64,000 bases of DNA from Streptomyces justiciae (GCF_015163075.1 NZ_JADDXU010000009.1:342163-406162); one strand, 5' to 3'; shown: positions 32,046-40,489, counted from the stretch's first letter. Notes: generated by a model not told the origin, from the sequence alone. Numbers and translations: made by a program.

Positions 32046-33077
32046 CTACACGTACGACTCGAGCGAACCCTGGCGGCGTACGTCCAGGGAGCAGCAGTGG
32101 AAGCCGCCGCCGAAGGTGCGCCCGTGGCGGTAGGGCACGGGTACGGCGGTGAAGCCCTCCTTCTCCAACTGGCGGGCCAGTTCGGTCTGCTTGGCCGGGA
32201 CGATCACCGTCTCCTCGTTGACGGAGAGGATGTTCATGCCGATCCAGGTGGAGGCGCGCGGCCAGGTGAGGCCGTAGCCGTCGTCCTCGGGCTCGTCGAA
32301 CCAGAGGATCTTCCAGTTCCGCAGCGGCGCCGGGATGGTCTCCGGGGTGAGCCGGCCCGCGTTGGCCAGCAGCACGCCGGGGCGCAGGATGTGCAGGGTG
32401 GTGCCCACGTGGTCGTCGCAGATCGAGATCTCGTGCACGGTGAACTCGGGCCCGAGCACGCGGCGGAGCCAGGCGGCGCCGGTGCGGTTGCCGGTGTTGC
32501 TGACGTTGAAGAACAGGTCGCTGCCCGCCCGGAGCAGGTTCGCGGCGTCGAACAGCGGCTCGATCTCGGCGAGTACGGGGGTGTCGCCGTCGTAGGCGTA
32601 GGTCGCGTCGGCGAGGCGGGGGCGTGGGGCGGCGAGCCAGTTGGCGCCGGAGGCGAAATACTCGGCGAGCAGTCCGCGGAACGGGAAGGTCTCGGTGTAG
32701 CGGGCGCGGACCGGCATCGGCGCCTCGATGATGTTCTCGCCGACCACCAGGAGGCAGTCGCGGGGCATCAGCGAGTGGTTGGCGGTGGTGGTCCAGTCGG
32801 CGACGGTCAGCGGCGAGCCGTGCACGGCCGGGGCCGGGCGGCGGACGGTGACGCCGAAGGAGGTCAGGGTGTCGGCGAGCGCCTGGAGGTCCTCCTGCGT
32901 CTCGTCGATGATCCGGGCCAGGTCGGATTCGGTGACCTGGTCGCCGGTGTGGTCCTCGGGCAGACCGAAGAAGTGGCGCAGCGAGGCGTCCGCGTCCGGG
33001 ATGTGGAAGTGCTCGGCACTTCCGATCACGATCTCCTCAAGCTGTCCGAAGTCGTTGAACGACCTGACGGAGCTCAC
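32046..33077 (-). CDS. Amidinotransferase (L-arginine:amine amidinotransferase family)
   Basis: A 343-residue enzyme of the AGAT/StrB1/CyrA-type family, which moves an amidino group from arginine to an amine, releasing ornithine. Conserved parts are MPRDCLLVVGENIIEAPM, HEISICDDHVGTTLHILRPGVLLAN, and the active-site GGGFHCCSLDVRR, where Cys328 should form the amidino-enzyme intermediate and the His and Asp complete the site. Starts with a GTG that overlaps the SDR stop (GTGA). Together with the neighbouring heme N-hydroxylase it points to arginine or N-hydroxyarginine chemistry. The acceptor amine is unknown. Confidence 0.9.
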   Translation of the reverse strand: MSSVRSFNDFGQLEEIVIGSAEHFHIPDADASLRHFFGLPEDHTGDQVTESDLARIIDETQEDLQALADTLTSFGVTVRRPAPAVHGSPLTVADWTTTANHSLMPRDCLLVVGENIIEAPMPVRARYTETFPFRGLLAEYFASGANWLAAPRPRLADATYAYDGDTPVLAEIEPLFDAANLLRAGSDLFFNVSNTGNRTGAAWLRRVLGPEFTVHEISICDDHVGTTLHILRPGVLLANAGRLTPETIPAPLRNWKILWFDEPEDDGYGLTWPRASTWIGMNILSVNEETVIVPAKQTELARQLEKEGFTAVPVPYRHGRTFGGGFHCCSLDVRRQGSLESYV

Positions 33078-33850
33078 GGCGTTTCCTTTCGCTGTGCCGG
33101 TGCCGGACGGGTCAGCGAGAGACCGAACGGCTGGTCAATGGACATGAGTTCGACGTAGTTGACGTTCACGTGCGCCGGGGTCCGGTGGGCCCACAGCACG
33201 GTGTCGGCGACGTCCTCGGGCGCGAGCGGGCGGATGCCCTCGTAGAGCGCGTCGGCGCGGTCCTGGTCGCCTTTGAAGCGGACCAGCGCGAACTCGCTGC
33301 GCACCATGCCGGGGGCGATACAGGTGACCCGGATGCCGGTGCCCTGCACGTCGACGCGGAGGTTGGCCGACAGATGGTGGACGAACGCCTTCGTGGCCGC
33401 GTACACGTTGCCGCCGAAGAAGGGGTACTCCGCGGCCAGCGAGCCGAGGTTGATGATGTGCCCGGCGCCGGTGCGGCGCATCGCCGGCAGCACGGCGCGG
33501 ATGCCGTGCAGGACACCCGAGACATTGGTGTCGATCATCGTGTCCCAGTCCTCGACCGCCCCGTCGTGCAGGGCGCCGAGGCCGAGGGACAGCCCGGCGT
33601 TGTTGACGAGCGCGGCGATCTCACCGTCGTCCTGGAGCAGCGCGTCGACCGCGGTGGCGAGGGATTCGCCGTCCCGTACGTCGGCCCGCTCGACGCGGAT
33701 CAGCTCGGGGCCGAACGCGGCCACCAGGTCGTCGAGCCGCTCCACGCGCCGGGCGAGCACGGCCACCGGCAGCCCCTCCTTGAGGAACCGCTCCGCCACC
33801 GCCCGCCCGATCCCGGCCGTACCGCCGGTGATCACGGTCCACTTGGTCAT
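33074..33850 (-). CDS. Short-chain dehydrogenase/reductase in the biosynthetic cluster
   Basis: A classical SDR of 258 residues: TVITGGTAGIGRAVAE cofactor loop, ADVRDGES, NNAGLSLGLGAL, catalytic Ser in NLGSLAAEYPFF, and YAATK. The C-terminal GMVRSEFALVRFKGDQDRAD and IRPLAPEDVADTVLWA resemble serine/3-hydroxy-acid dehydrogenases (YdfG type), so oxidation of a beta-hydroxy amino acid is one possibility. The ATG overlaps the stop of the heme enzyme and its own stop overlaps the next start. It was acquired or duplicated separately from the SDR at 22897, which is only distantly similar. Confidence 0.9.
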   Translation of the reverse strand: MTKWTVITGGTAGIGRAVAERFLKEGLPVAVLARRVERLDDLVAAFGPELIRVERADVRDGESLATAVDALLQDDGEIAALVNNAGLSLGLGALHDGAVEDWDTMIDTNVSGVLHGIRAVLPAMRRTGAGHIINLGSLAAEYPFFGGNVYAATKAFVHHLSANLRVDVQGTGIRVTCIAPGMVRSEFALVRFKGDQDRADALYEGIRPLAPEDVADTVLWAHRTPAHVNVNYVELMSIDQPFGLSLTRPAPAQRKETP

Positions 33851-34659
33851 GGGGTGCTGCTCTCCTCGATGTCTGCCTTGTGGGCGACCGGGGCGGGGTC
33901 GGTCGGGTAGGCCTCCGCCGCCGGATGGAACGGGCACGTCCAGTCGTCCGGGACGGCACGGCCCGAGTACTGCGCAGCCTCGGACGCCGCCCCGAACTCG
34001 GACAGGTTGGGATTGAGCGAGCCCTGCAACTCCAGCTCCCGCTCCCGCACCTGGCCCTGGATGCGCTGGTAGATGCCCTTCTCCTTCAACCGCCCGAACT
34101 GGAGGTGGGAGTTGAAGACGAGGGTGGGCAGCGGGAACCGGCGGGTGATCCGGGAGGCGCCCGGGTGCAGGCCGACCACGAAGAAGGCGTGGCCGCCGAC
34201 GCTGAAGCCGAACCGCTCCGACGCCGGGTCGGGATCGACCGACGGGTCCCAGGGGAACGCGCCGGTGTCCAGGTCGTGCAGGGCCTGGAGCTGCTTCCAC
34301 AGCAGCTCCTCGAACTCCGTCTCATCGGTGTCCGCCGGTCCCGAGAACGTGGCCGCGAACGTCGCCATCAGCGGGTCGATGTCCTCACGGCGTGCGGCGA
34401 AGTCGGCGAGCGCCGCGTGCAGTTCGGTGGTCGTCCCGGGTTCGGCGAGCCGGCCGAAGTGCCGGTGCACGAGCGTGCCGCGCAGCTGCGCGCTCTTGCC
34501 CGCCACACAGGAGAACTCCGGCCCCAGCAACTTCTCCGTCAGCTGCGCCGCGGCCTGTTCGGACGGGTTCTCCGTCCGTTCCTCCGCGGCATCGGCCGGC
34601 GGGTTCGCCGCCGGCCCCTCCCCGACTTCCCCCGTCGGACGACGGCTGGTGCCAAGCAC
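33847..34659 (-). CDS. YqcI/YcgG family heme-dependent N-hydroxylase (DcsA/GntA-like)
   Basis: A 270-residue protein of the YqcI/YcgG family. Known members DcsA (D-cycloserine) and GntA (guanitoxin) are heme enzymes that hydroxylate L-arginine or a derivative. The family pattern is clear: FSCVAGKSAQ near the N-terminus, GAFPWDPSVDPDPASERFGFSVGGHAFFVVGLHPGASR, LPTLVFNSHLQFGRLKEKG, LQGSLNPNLSEFG, and EAAQYSGRAVPDDWTCPF. The GLHP His is a likely heme ligand by analogy. The GTG start has AAGGGGGA upstream. A disordered head of about 40 residues precedes the domain. Its partner amidinotransferase two genes later supports guanidine chemistry. Confidence 0.85.
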   Translation of the reverse strand: MLGTSRRPTGEVGEGPAANPPADAAEERTENPSEQAAAQLTEKLLGPEFSCVAGKSAQLRGTLVHRHFGRLAEPGTTTELHAALADFAARREDIDPLMATFAATFSGPADTDETEFEELLWKQLQALHDLDTGAFPWDPSVDPDPASERFGFSVGGHAFFVVGLHPGASRITRRFPLPTLVFNSHLQFGRLKEKGIYQRIQGQVRERELELQGSLNPNLSEFGAASEAAQYSGRAVPDDWTCPFHPAAEAYPTDPAPVAHKADIEESSTP

Positions 34660-34670
34660 TGGTATCCCCC

Positions 34671-35927
34671 TTAATCGCCCTGCTTCTGCGGTACCGGCTC
34701 GGCGTCGACCCGGTAGGTCCGCATGACCGTCAGCGCCGCCGCGCGCACGGTCGCGTGATCGGCGCCGCGCAGCCGGAACCGGCCGCCGATGTGGTCGTAG
34801 CCGCCGGTGCCGTCGAAGACCGTGCCGATGTCCGGCAGGACCTCCGCGTAGACCTCCGGGACCTCGCCGAGCAGCGGTGTCCTGGACACCACCCGGCAGG
34901 GCAGCGGGCGCGGTTCGGGCACGCTGACCCAGCCGCCGCCCGGCGTGTTGTCGTACTCCTCGGCGGGCTTCAGCGGCGGCAGGCCGAGCGTGGCGCGGAA
35001 CGCCTCGCCGAACAGGTCGATGCCGAACAGGTCCCGGTGCACGAACCCGACCTCGGCGCCGCCGGGCCGCAGACCCACCTCCAGGAAGACCAACTCCCCC
35101 TGGTCGGTGGCGAACAGCTCCAGATGGAAGGGCCCGTCGTCCAGGCCCAGCGCCTCCAGGCAGGCGTCGGCGAAGCCGGTCACCCGGTCCCGCTCCGGAC
35201 CCGGGTCGAGCAGCACCGAGCCGAGCGGCAGGCCGTCGAGGAAGTCCAGGCAGGTGTTGAGATAGCCGGAGGCGCTGACGAAGTGCGGTTTCCCGCCGCG
35301 CCGGATGCCGTCGACATGCAGGACCCGGCCCTCGATGAACTCCTCGCACTCGTACGCCGCCGGATCGACCTCGGCCAGCGCACGCGCCAGGGCCGGCACG
35401 TCGTCCGCCCGCACCACCCCGCGCGAGGACCAGCCGTCACGCGGCTTGAGGATCACCGGCAGCCCGAGCTCGCCGGCGATCTCCTCGGCCGTGGTGGCCG
35501 CGTCCAGGTCGCGGAACCTCGGCACCCGCAGCCCGGCGGCGCCGACCAGCTCCTTCATCCGCGGCTTGTCACGGAAGGCGGTCACGAACTCGGGCCGCCA
35601 GCCCGGCACTCCAAGTTCGACGCGCAGCCGCGCGGCGGTGAGCACGTCGTACTCCGACAGCCCCACCACACCGTCGAACGCGCCGTACCGCTCCACGAGA
35701 CGGCGGGCGATCGGCAGGACGGTCTCGAACTCCAGGTCGTCGGCGACGACCAGGTCGAGGGCTCCTTCGCGGTCCAGGACCGGCAGGCCGTACGGCAGGG
35801 TCACGTACGCCAGTCGGCAGCTGCCCGGCTCGACGAACCGGTGGTACTCGCCGAACTCGTCGTCGTACCGGTTGAGGACGAGGTACGTGGGGAGCGCCCC
35901 GGGGGTGCTACTGGGGGTGCTACTCAA
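34671..35927 (-). CDS. ATP-grasp ligase (carboxylate-amine ligase)
   Basis: A 418-residue classical ATP-grasp enzyme. The pre-ATP part starts TYLVLNRYDDEFGEY. The core has FRDKPRMKELVGAAGLRVPRFRDL, LPVILKPRDGWSSRG, YECEEFIEGRVLHVDGI and the metal-binding FHLELFATDQGELVFLEVGLRPGGAEVG (E and N/R positions partly changed). The likely role is an amide bond between an amino acid carboxylate and an amine. The start is a TTG that overlaps the previous stop by eight bases, with GGGAGG seven bases upstream; no ATG/GTG fits the domain start. It is a paralogue of the following ligase. Confidence 0.85.
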   Translation of the reverse strand: MSSTPSSTPGALPTYLVLNRYDDEFGEYHRFVEPGSCRLAYVTLPYGLPVLDREGALDLVVADDLEFETVLPIARRLVERYGAFDGVVGLSEYDVLTAARLRVELGVPGWRPEFVTAFRDKPRMKELVGAAGLRVPRFRDLDAATTAEEIAGELGLPVILKPRDGWSSRGVVRADDVPALARALAEVDPAAYECEEFIEGRVLHVDGIRRGGKPHFVSASGYLNTCLDFLDGLPLGSVLLDPGPERDRVTGFADACLEALGLDDGPFHLELFATDQGELVFLEVGLRPGGAEVGFVHRDLFGIDLFGEAFRATLGLPPLKPAEEYDNTPGGGWVSVPEPRPLPCRVVSRTPLLGEVPEVYAEVLPDIGTVFDGTGGYDHIGGRFRLRGADHATVRAAALTVMRTYRVDAEPVPQKQGD

Positions 35928-37158
35928 CGCGCACCTCCCGGCCGAGCGCCTCGATGCGCTCCAGGGCCGCCGTGTGCGACTCGGCCGCGAAGACCACATG
36001 GCCGAGCAGCGCCCGGAAGTCCTCGGCGGGCGGGATCTCCTCGCCCTCCCGGTAGTAGACGGAGACCTCCAGGACGTCGGGGGCCTCGCGCAGCTCCTCG
36101 GCGCCGGCGACCCGGTGGAAGACCTCGAGGCCGTCCGCGGTGAAGCAGTGGATGGCGGCGGTCTTGGCGCGCGGGGCTGTGAACGCGCCCAGCTCGGCGG
36201 GGTCCTGGCCGGTGTAGTGGGCCAGCATGATCCGGGTCAGCGAGGTGCCGGTGGCCAGCTCCACCAGGTGCGGGATGCGGTGTCCGGCGAGGCGGGCGCC
36301 GATCTCGATCAGCACCGGGTCGCCCTCGGGCAGCCGCAGTTCGCAGTGGAAGATGCCCAGCGGCATGTTGAGCGCGCGGCACAGGTCGACGACGTACGCC
36401 TCGATCCTGGCCCGGGTCTCCGGGTCGGTCTCGTGCTGGACGACCATGCCGATCTCGACGAAGTGCGGTTCGGGGCCGAGGAGTTTGGTGGTGAGGGCGG
36501 AGACGACGACCTCGCCGTCGGTGACGTACCCCTCGACGCTGATCTCGGGACCGGCGACGTACTCCTCCAGGAGCACCCGCCCGTCCAGGCCGCGGCCGGC
36601 GTCGGTGCGGGTGTCGGAGACCAGCCAGTCGTAGGCGCGCCGCAGCCCGTCCTCGTCGTCGACCCGGCTGACGTGCACGCTGCCGGCCGAGGCGGCGGGC
36701 TTGAGCACGGCCGGATATCCCACGTGCGCCGCGGCGGCGAGCAGTTCGTCGAGGCCGGACGCCTCCGCGTAGCGGGGCACGCGCAGGCCCGCGGCCTCGG
36801 CGCGGGCGCGCATGACGGACTTGTCGCGCAGCGCCGCCACCGTCTCCACCGGCAGACCGGGCAGCCCGAGCCGGTGCGCGAGGCGGGCGACGCTGTCCAC
36901 GTAGAACTCGAAGCCGGGCAGGATGCCGGTCAGCGGCCGCCGCCCGTGGGCCTCGGCCACCGCCTCGGTGAGCGCCGCCTCGTCGTTGGTGTCGACGACC
37001 AGCAGCTCGTCGATGTACTCGCGCAGGGCCTCGGGGATCGTGCGGTCACCGCTGTGGTGGGAGGCCACCACGACCTCGAACCCCTGCTGGTGGGCGGCGA
37101 GGATCAGACCGTTCGCCGAGGACATCGGCTCGACGACCAGAATTCTCTGTGCAGACAT
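35920..37158 (-). CDS. ATP-grasp ligase (carboxylate-amine ligase)
   Basis: A 412-residue ATP-grasp enzyme. The N-terminal ILVVEPMSSANGLILAAHQQGFEVVVAS is a Rossmann-like pre-ATP domain. RDKSVMRARAEAAGLRVPRY, YPAVLKPAASAGSVHVSRV, VLLEEYVAGPEISVEGYVTDGEVV, and LGIFHCELRLPEGDPVLIEIGARLAGH form the nucleotide and Mg site (E...E.G.R). A C-terminal domain of about 80 residues follows, as in L-amino acid ligases of the BacD/carnosine-synthase type. It should join two amino acid-like units. Its gene follows the diiron oxygenase after about 99 bases and overlaps the next ligase. Confidence 0.9.
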   Translation of the reverse strand: MSAQRILVVEPMSSANGLILAAHQQGFEVVVASHHSGDRTIPEALREYIDELLVVDTNDEAALTEAVAEAHGRRPLTGILPGFEFYVDSVARLAHRLGLPGLPVETVAALRDKSVMRARAEAAGLRVPRYAEASGLDELLAAAAHVGYPAVLKPAASAGSVHVSRVDDEDGLRRAYDWLVSDTRTDAGRGLDGRVLLEEYVAGPEISVEGYVTDGEVVVSALTTKLLGPEPHFVEIGMVVQHETDPETRARIEAYVVDLCRALNMPLGIFHCELRLPEGDPVLIEIGARLAGHRIPHLVELATGTSLTRIMLAHYTGQDPAELGAFTAPRAKTAAIHCFTADGLEVFHRVAGAEELREAPDVLEVSVYYREGEEIPPAEDFRALLGHVVFAAESHTAALERIEALGREVRVE

Positions 37159-37257
37159 GGTGATTCTGTTTCTCCGCTCTGGCCGACGGACGGCCCGGAA
37201 TTACCCTGAGATCGCTGAAATGGAATTACCGGGTCGTCCGTCAAACGTTCTACCGAA

Positions 37258-37953
37258 TCAGGCGGAGGCCAGTTCCCGGGCGCCGACGGTGGAGTCGTAG
37301 AGCTCCTGGAAGTAATCACCGATCAGCTCGATGTACGTGGCGAGATCGGCGTACGCCTGCTCCGCGGAGCCGAATCCCTCGACCGCCTGGGAAACGGTGC
37401 GGAACATCAGCTCGTCGTGGTCGTGCGACTCGTCGAAGTCCAGGTGCGTCTGGGTGCCCTGGGTGAATTCGGTGCCGAACTCCTCGGCCGCCTTGTTGGT
37501 GATGATCTGGTTGTAGCGGTCCGAGTACCACTCGACGAACCAGTCCCAGACCGTCGTCGGCGCGGGACCGCGCTTGTCGGCCTCCAGGCGCAGGTAGCCC
37601 ATGAGCTGCTTGGTCGACGGGAAGACGTCGGTGGCCTCCAGCTGCTCGCTGGTGAAGCCGAACTTGTTGAGGTCACGGGTGAACATGCCCTCGTGCCCGA
37701 ACTCCTCGGCCAGGTACTGGGCGAGCTTGGCGGCGAGGCTGTCGTCCTTCGAACCGACCTTGAAGAGGGCGTAGGTGTCGACCTCGTTGTTCAGCCGAAT
37801 ACGCAGCACCGTCTCGGTGATGTGACGAATGTAGTAGTCCCGGTCGGTCCATTCGCCCGCGTGCAGTTCGCGCAGCTTGGTGACGCGCTGGAACTGCTTC
37901 TCCATCAATTCCTCGGCCAGGCTCTCGAGTCGGGACCGATCAAGCTTCGTCAT
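37258..37953 (-). CDS. Heme-oxygenase-like diiron oxygenase (HDO)
   Basis: A 231-residue all-helical protein of the iron-containing redox family. Likely metal ligands are His/Glu in YIRHITETV (44-47), LAEEFGHEG (Glu83/84, His87), Glu at about 141-157, and THLDFDESHDHDE (His170, Asp174, His177, and neighbours). Related HDOs oxidise amines: BelK/HrmI make nitro groups and the SznF central domain hydroxylates guanidines. By context it is an N-oxygenase or a C-C cleaving oxygenase of the cluster. First gene of the operon, with a strong AGGAGGAGG site 8-10 bases before the ATG. The ORF extends to 38019, but the added residues are not conserved-looking. Confidence 0.82.
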   Translation of the reverse strand: MTKLDRSRLESLAEELMEKQFQRVTKLRELHAGEWTDRDYYIRHITETVLRIRLNNEVDTYALFKVGSKDDSLAAKLAQYLAEEFGHEGMFTRDLNKFGFTSEQLEATDVFPSTKQLMGYLRLEADKRGPAPTTVWDWFVEWYSDRYNQIITNKAAEEFGTEFTQGTQTHLDFDESHDHDELMFRTVSQAVEGFGSAEQAYADLATYIELIGDYFQELYDSTVGARELASA

Positions 37954-38012
37954 TACGGATTCCTCCTCCTTGGATCGGTCATGAGTCTGGCTCGATCGCG
38001 AGAGGAGCCACA

Positions 38013-38036
38013 GGGCCAATATGGAGATCGTGGCCC
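38013..38036. promoter_or_regulatory. Candidate operator: inverted repeat GGGCCA-N12-TGGCCC
   Basis: A perfect six-base inverted repeat with a 12-base spacer (centre-to-centre near two helical turns) in the 137-base gap between the divergent diiron-oxygenase operon and the SnoaL-like gene. It is a plausible site for a dimeric regulator such as the cluster's MocR protein; this link is inference. Confidence 0.3.
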
Positions 38037-38090
38037 CATGGGAGCAGAATGGCCTTATCTGCCGGACCCGTGGAGGCCGGAGGCACGACC

Positions 38091-38795
38091 ATGACCTTCG
38101 TACAGCTCATCGACTGCAGGACCAGCCGGTTCGACGAGATGAACCAGCTGATGGACAGGTGGGTCGAACAGACCAAGGGGAAGCGGACCGCGACGCACGA
38201 CGTCATCGGCAAGGACCGCTCGGACGCGTCGCACTTCATCGAGATCGTGGAGTTCCCGTCGTACGAGGAGGCGATGCGGAACTCGAACCTGCCCGAGACG
38301 GACAAGATCTTCCAGGAGATGGTGGCTCTCTGCGACGAGATGCCGACGTTCACGGACCTGGACGTCGTACGGGACGAGCAGCTGTACGCCGCCACGGCGC
38401 GGCGCTTCTTCGAGGCGCTGGCCGGGCGGGAGGTGCCGTCGCTCGACGGGCTGCTGATCGAGGACTACCACGATCATGATCCGGCCAACGAGCAGGACGT
38501 GATCGGGCTGGACGCGGTGCGGCGCGAGGTCGAGATGTGGAAGAGCGGCTTCGACTTCGACTTCACGATCGACGATCAGCTGGCCCAGGGCGACCGCGTG
38601 TGCACCCGGTGGACCTGGCACGGCACGCACACCGGGGACTTCATGGGAATCCCGGCCACGGGGAAGCGGGTGTCCATGACGGGCACCACCATCCACAGGT
38701 GCGCTCCCGGCGGGAAGCTCGCCGAGGGGTGGTGGCAGTACGACCGGCTGGGGCTGATGGCGCAGCTGGGGATGCTGGACGACCTGGAGCAGTAG
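38091..38795 (+). CDS. Antibiotic-biosynthesis-monooxygenase-like plus SnoaL-like protein
   Basis: A 234-residue protein of two alpha/beta-barrel-like parts. Residues about 1-95 (FVQLIDCRTSRFDEMNQLMDRWVE...ASHFIEIVEFPSYEEAM) resemble dimeric alpha-beta barrel domains. Residues about 105-234 (YAATARRFFEALAGREVPSLDGLL...TGDFMGIPATGKRVSMTGTTIHRCAPGGKLAEGWWQYDRLGLMAQLG) are a SnoaL-like ester-cyclase fold. Function is unknown; the SnoaL part may simply bind a small hydrophobic ligand. ATG with GGAGGC upstream. It is divergent from the biosynthetic operon and converges on groEL. Confidence 0.82.
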   Translation: MTFVQLIDCRTSRFDEMNQLMDRWVEQTKGKRTATHDVIGKDRSDASHFIEIVEFPSYEEAMRNSNLPETDKIFQEMVALCDEMPTFTDLDVVRDEQLYAATARRFFEALAGREVPSLDGLLIEDYHDHDPANEQDVIGLDAVRREVEMWKSGFDFDFTIDDQLAQGDRVCTRWTWHGTHTGDFMGIPATGKRVSMTGTTIHRCAPGGKLAEGWWQYDRLGLMAQLGMLDDLEQ

Positions 38796-38809
38796 GCCCG
38801 CGGGCATGG

Positions 38810-38846
38810 GGAAGCCCCCGGCCGCCGAAGCGGACCGGGGGCTTCC
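38810..38846. terminator. Bidirectional terminator hairpin
   Basis: GGAAGCCCCCGG pairs perfectly with CCGGGGGCTTCC around a 13-base loop, between the convergent SnoaL-like gene and groEL. Confidence 0.85.
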
Positions 38847-38863
38847 GTCAGGCCTGCGGGGCC

Positions 38864-40489
38864 TTAGTGGGCGTGGCCGTGGCTGTGACCAGCGGCGGCC
38901 GGCTCCTCCTCTTCCTTCTTCTCGACGACCAGGGTCTCGGTCGTGAGCAGGAGGGAGGCGATGGAGGCGGCGTTCTCCAGGGCGGAGCGGGTGACCTTGA
39001 CCGGGTCGATGACGCCGGCCTTGACCAGGTCGCCGTACTCGCCGGTGGCGGCGTTGAAGCCCTGGCCCTTGTCGAGCTCGGCGACCTTGGAGGTGATGAC
39101 GTAGCCCTCCAGGCCGGCGTTCTCGGCGATCCAGCGCAGCGGCTCGACGACGGCCTTGCGGACGACGGCGACACCGGTGGCCTCGTCGCCGGTCTTGCCC
39201 AGACCGCCCTCGAGGACCTTCGCGGCGTGGACGAGCGCGGAGCCACCACCGGAGACGATGCCCTCCTCGACCGCGGCGCGGGTCGCGGAGATGGCGTCCT
39301 CCAGACGGTGCTTCTTCTCCTTCAGCTCCACCTCGGTGGCGGCGCCGACCTTGATCACGCACACGCCGCCGGCCAGCTTCGCGAGGCGCTCCTGGAGCTT
39401 CTCGCGGTCCCAGTCGGAGTCGGTGTTCTCGATCTCGGCCTTGATCTGGGCGACGCGGCCGGTGACGTCGGCGGACTCGCCGGCGCCGTCGACGATGGTC
39501 GTGTCGTCCTTGGTGATCGTGACGCGGCGGGCGGAGCCCAGCACGTCGAGACCGGCCTGGTCGAGCTTGAGGCCGACCTCCTCGGAGATGACCGTGGCGC
39601 CGGTGAGGACCGCCATGTCCTGGAGCATCGCCTTGCGGCGGTCGCCGAAGCCGGGGGCCTTGACCGCGACCGCGTTGAAGGTGCCGCGGATCTTGTTGAC
39701 GACCAGGGTCGACAGGGCCTCGCCCTCGACGTCCTCGGCGATGATCAGCAGCGGCTTGGAGGCGCCGGCCTGGATGACCTTCTCGAGGAGCGGCAGCAGG
39801 TCCTGGATCGAGGAGATCTTGCCCTGGTTGATCAGGATGTACGGGTCGTCGAGGACGGCCTCCATACGCTCCTGGTCGGTGACGAAGTACGGGGACAGGT
39901 AGCCCTTGTCGAAGGCCATGCCCTCGGTGAAGTCGAGCTCCAGACCGAAGGTGTTGGACTCCTCGACGGTGATGACACCGTCCTTGCCGACCTTGTCCAT
40001 CGCCTCGGCGATGAGCTCGCCGACCTGCTGGTCCTGGGCGGACAGCGCGGCGACGGCGGCGATGTCCGCCTTGTCGTCGATCGGGCGGGCGGTCGCCAGA
40101 AGGTCCTCCGACACGGCGGCCACGGCCGCGTCGATGCCCTTCTTCAGCAGCGCCGGGGAGGCACCCGCGGCGACGTTCTTCAGGCCCTCGCGGACCAGCG
40201 CCTGGGCGAGCACGGTGGCGGTGGTGGTGCCGTCACCCGCGATGTCGTTGGTCTTGGTCGCCACCTCCTTCACCAGCTGCGCGCCGAGGTTCTCGTACGG
40301 GTCCTCGATCTCGACCTCGCGGGCGATCGTGACACCGTCGTTGGTGATGGTGGGGGCGCCGAACTTCTTGTCGATGACGACGTTGCGGCCCTTGGGGCCG
40401 ATCGTCACCTTGACCGTGTCGGCCAGCTTGTTGACGCCGCGCTCGAGGGCGCGACGGGCGTCCTCGTCGAACTTCAGGATCTTCGCCAT
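38864..40489 (-). CDS. groEL: Chaperonin GroEL (60 kDa), His-rich tail
   Basis: An ATP-dependent folding chamber subunit. VTIGPKGRNVVIDKKFG, NDGVTIAREVEIEDPYENLGAQLVKEVATKTNDIAGDGTTTATVLAQ, GGSALVHAAKVLEG and the rest of the 541-residue chain are typical. The C-terminus ends GHSHGHAH instead of the GGM repeat; in Actinobacteria this His-rich tail marks the copy linked to groES (GroEL1). It follows groES in the CIRCE-controlled operon. A second groEL, common in Streptomyces, is not in this window. Confidence 0.97.
   Translation of the reverse strand: MAKILKFDEDARRALERGVNKLADTVKVTIGPKGRNVVIDKKFGAPTITNDGVTIAREVEIEDPYENLGAQLVKEVATKTNDIAGDGTTTATVLAQALVREGLKNVAAGASPALLKKGIDAAVAAVSEDLLATARPIDDKADIAAVAALSAQDQQVGELIAEAMDKVGKDGVITVEESNTFGLELDFTEGMAFDKGYLSPYFVTDQERMEAVLDDPYILINQGKISSIQDLLPLLEKVIQAGASKPLLIIAEDVEGEALSTLVVNKIRGTFNAVAVKAPGFGDRRKAMLQDMAVLTGATVISEEVGLKLDQAGLDVLGSARRVTITKDDTTIVDGAGESADVTGRVAQIKAEIENTDSDWDREKLQERLAKLAGGVCVIKVGAATEVELKEKKHRLEDAISATRAAVEEGIVSGGGSALVHAAKVLEGGLGKTGDEATGVAVVRKAVVEPLRWIAENAGLEGYVITSKVAELDKGQGFNAATGEYGDLVKAGVIDPVKVTRSALENAASIASLLLTTETLVVEKKEEEEPAAAGHSHGHAH

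Noticed and set aside
33847..35349. Longer version of the heme N-hydroxylase gene
   Set aside because: The extra N-terminus is an Arg/Gly-rich frame over the ATP-grasp gene. GTG at 34659 has AAGGGGGA upstream and directly follows the previous stop.
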